From assembly GCA_021792015.1 (NCBI GenBank), contig JAJYVM010000262.1:1-5774 (forward strand): 5,774 nt of DNA, written 5' to 3'. Source of the stretch: Bacillota bacterium (GTDB lineage: Bacteria; Bacillota; Sulfobacillia; RBS10-35; JAJYVM01). The notes beneath the pieces were generated by a model. It did no database searches. It saw only the letters and a program-made list of their open reading frames with translations, and was not told the origin of the DNA. The translations under genes and the position numbers were made by a program. This document shows, piece after piece, positions 5,669-5,774 of this stretch; position 1 is the first letter of the stretch, and each line of letters starts with the position of its first letter.

Positions 5669-5774
5669 TTAGCCGTGATCCAGGCGGAAGCGACCGTGCA
5701 GCGCCTTCACGGCCCGCTCCATGTCGGCGCGGCGCACCAGGCATGAGATCGTCACGTGCGAGTCGGCGGTCTGC
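5669..5774 (-). CDS. dapG: Aspartate kinase, C-terminal end (cut by window edge)
   Basis: Only the last 34 residues are present. TADSHVTISCLV followed by ADMERAVKALHGRF is the end of the second ACT domain of aspartokinase, which phosphorylates aspartate at the entry to the lysine, threonine and methionine pathway. The ACT region of this family is where lysine or threonine usually binds for feedback control. The ADSH motif resembles DapG-type kinases of Firmicutes more than the TSEI form common in other LysC proteins, and the gene directly precedes dapA, as dapG does in Bacillus. The symbol rests on this short stretch plus gene order; lysC is the alternative. The stop is TAA at 5669-5671. Confidence 0.82.
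   Translation of the reverse strand, partial: QTADSHVTISCLVRRADMERAVKALHGRFRLDHG

Overview
The window is a very GC-rich bacterial chromosome segment (roughly 70% GC by eye; genes mostly use G or C at the third codon position). No phage, transposon, CRISPR or RNA gene is visible. RNase J, and a short aspartokinase tail reading ADSH-V-TISCLV like the DapG-type enzyme of Firmicutes placed directly before dapA, suggest a GC-rich lineage related to, or sharing operon structure with, Firmicutes. The lineage cannot be fixed from this sequence alone.

Layout from left to right: (1) the N-terminal 315 residues of ribonuclease J on the minus strand, running off the left edge; (2) a 326-base divergent intergenic region with a consensus TATAAT on the minus strand, a probable structured RNase J leader, and an unusually confused RNase J start site; (3) a Lon-like protease of the AAA_32/Lon_C type on the plus strand, with an intact Ser-Lys dyad but a degenerate ATPase site; (4) a 164-base convergent spacer with two strong hairpins; (5) a small PcaC-type carboxymuconolactone decarboxylase on the minus strand; (6) a divergently transcribed VapC-like PIN-domain ribonuclease on the plus strand with no visible antitoxin; (7) dapA on the minus strand, tail to tail with the PIN gene; (8) the last 34 codons of aspartate kinase on the minus strand, upstream of dapA and separated from it by a 12-bp palindrome.

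Functionally, aspartokinase and DapA catalyse early steps of the aspartate pathway to lysine and diaminopimelate. RNase J is a central mRNA and rRNA processing nuclease. In Bacillus subtilis the order asd-dapG-dapA-rnjB is known. Here dapG, dapA and rnj keep that order and strand, but a 3.7-kb block holding a protease, a decarboxylase and a PIN nuclease, partly on the opposite strand, lies between dapA and rnj. The most interesting points are the conflicting start signals of RNase J, its leader, the ATPase-degenerate Lon, the orphan and possibly leaderless PIN gene, and the dapG-dapA intercistronic palindrome. I see no clear candidate for a wholly new multi-gene system.
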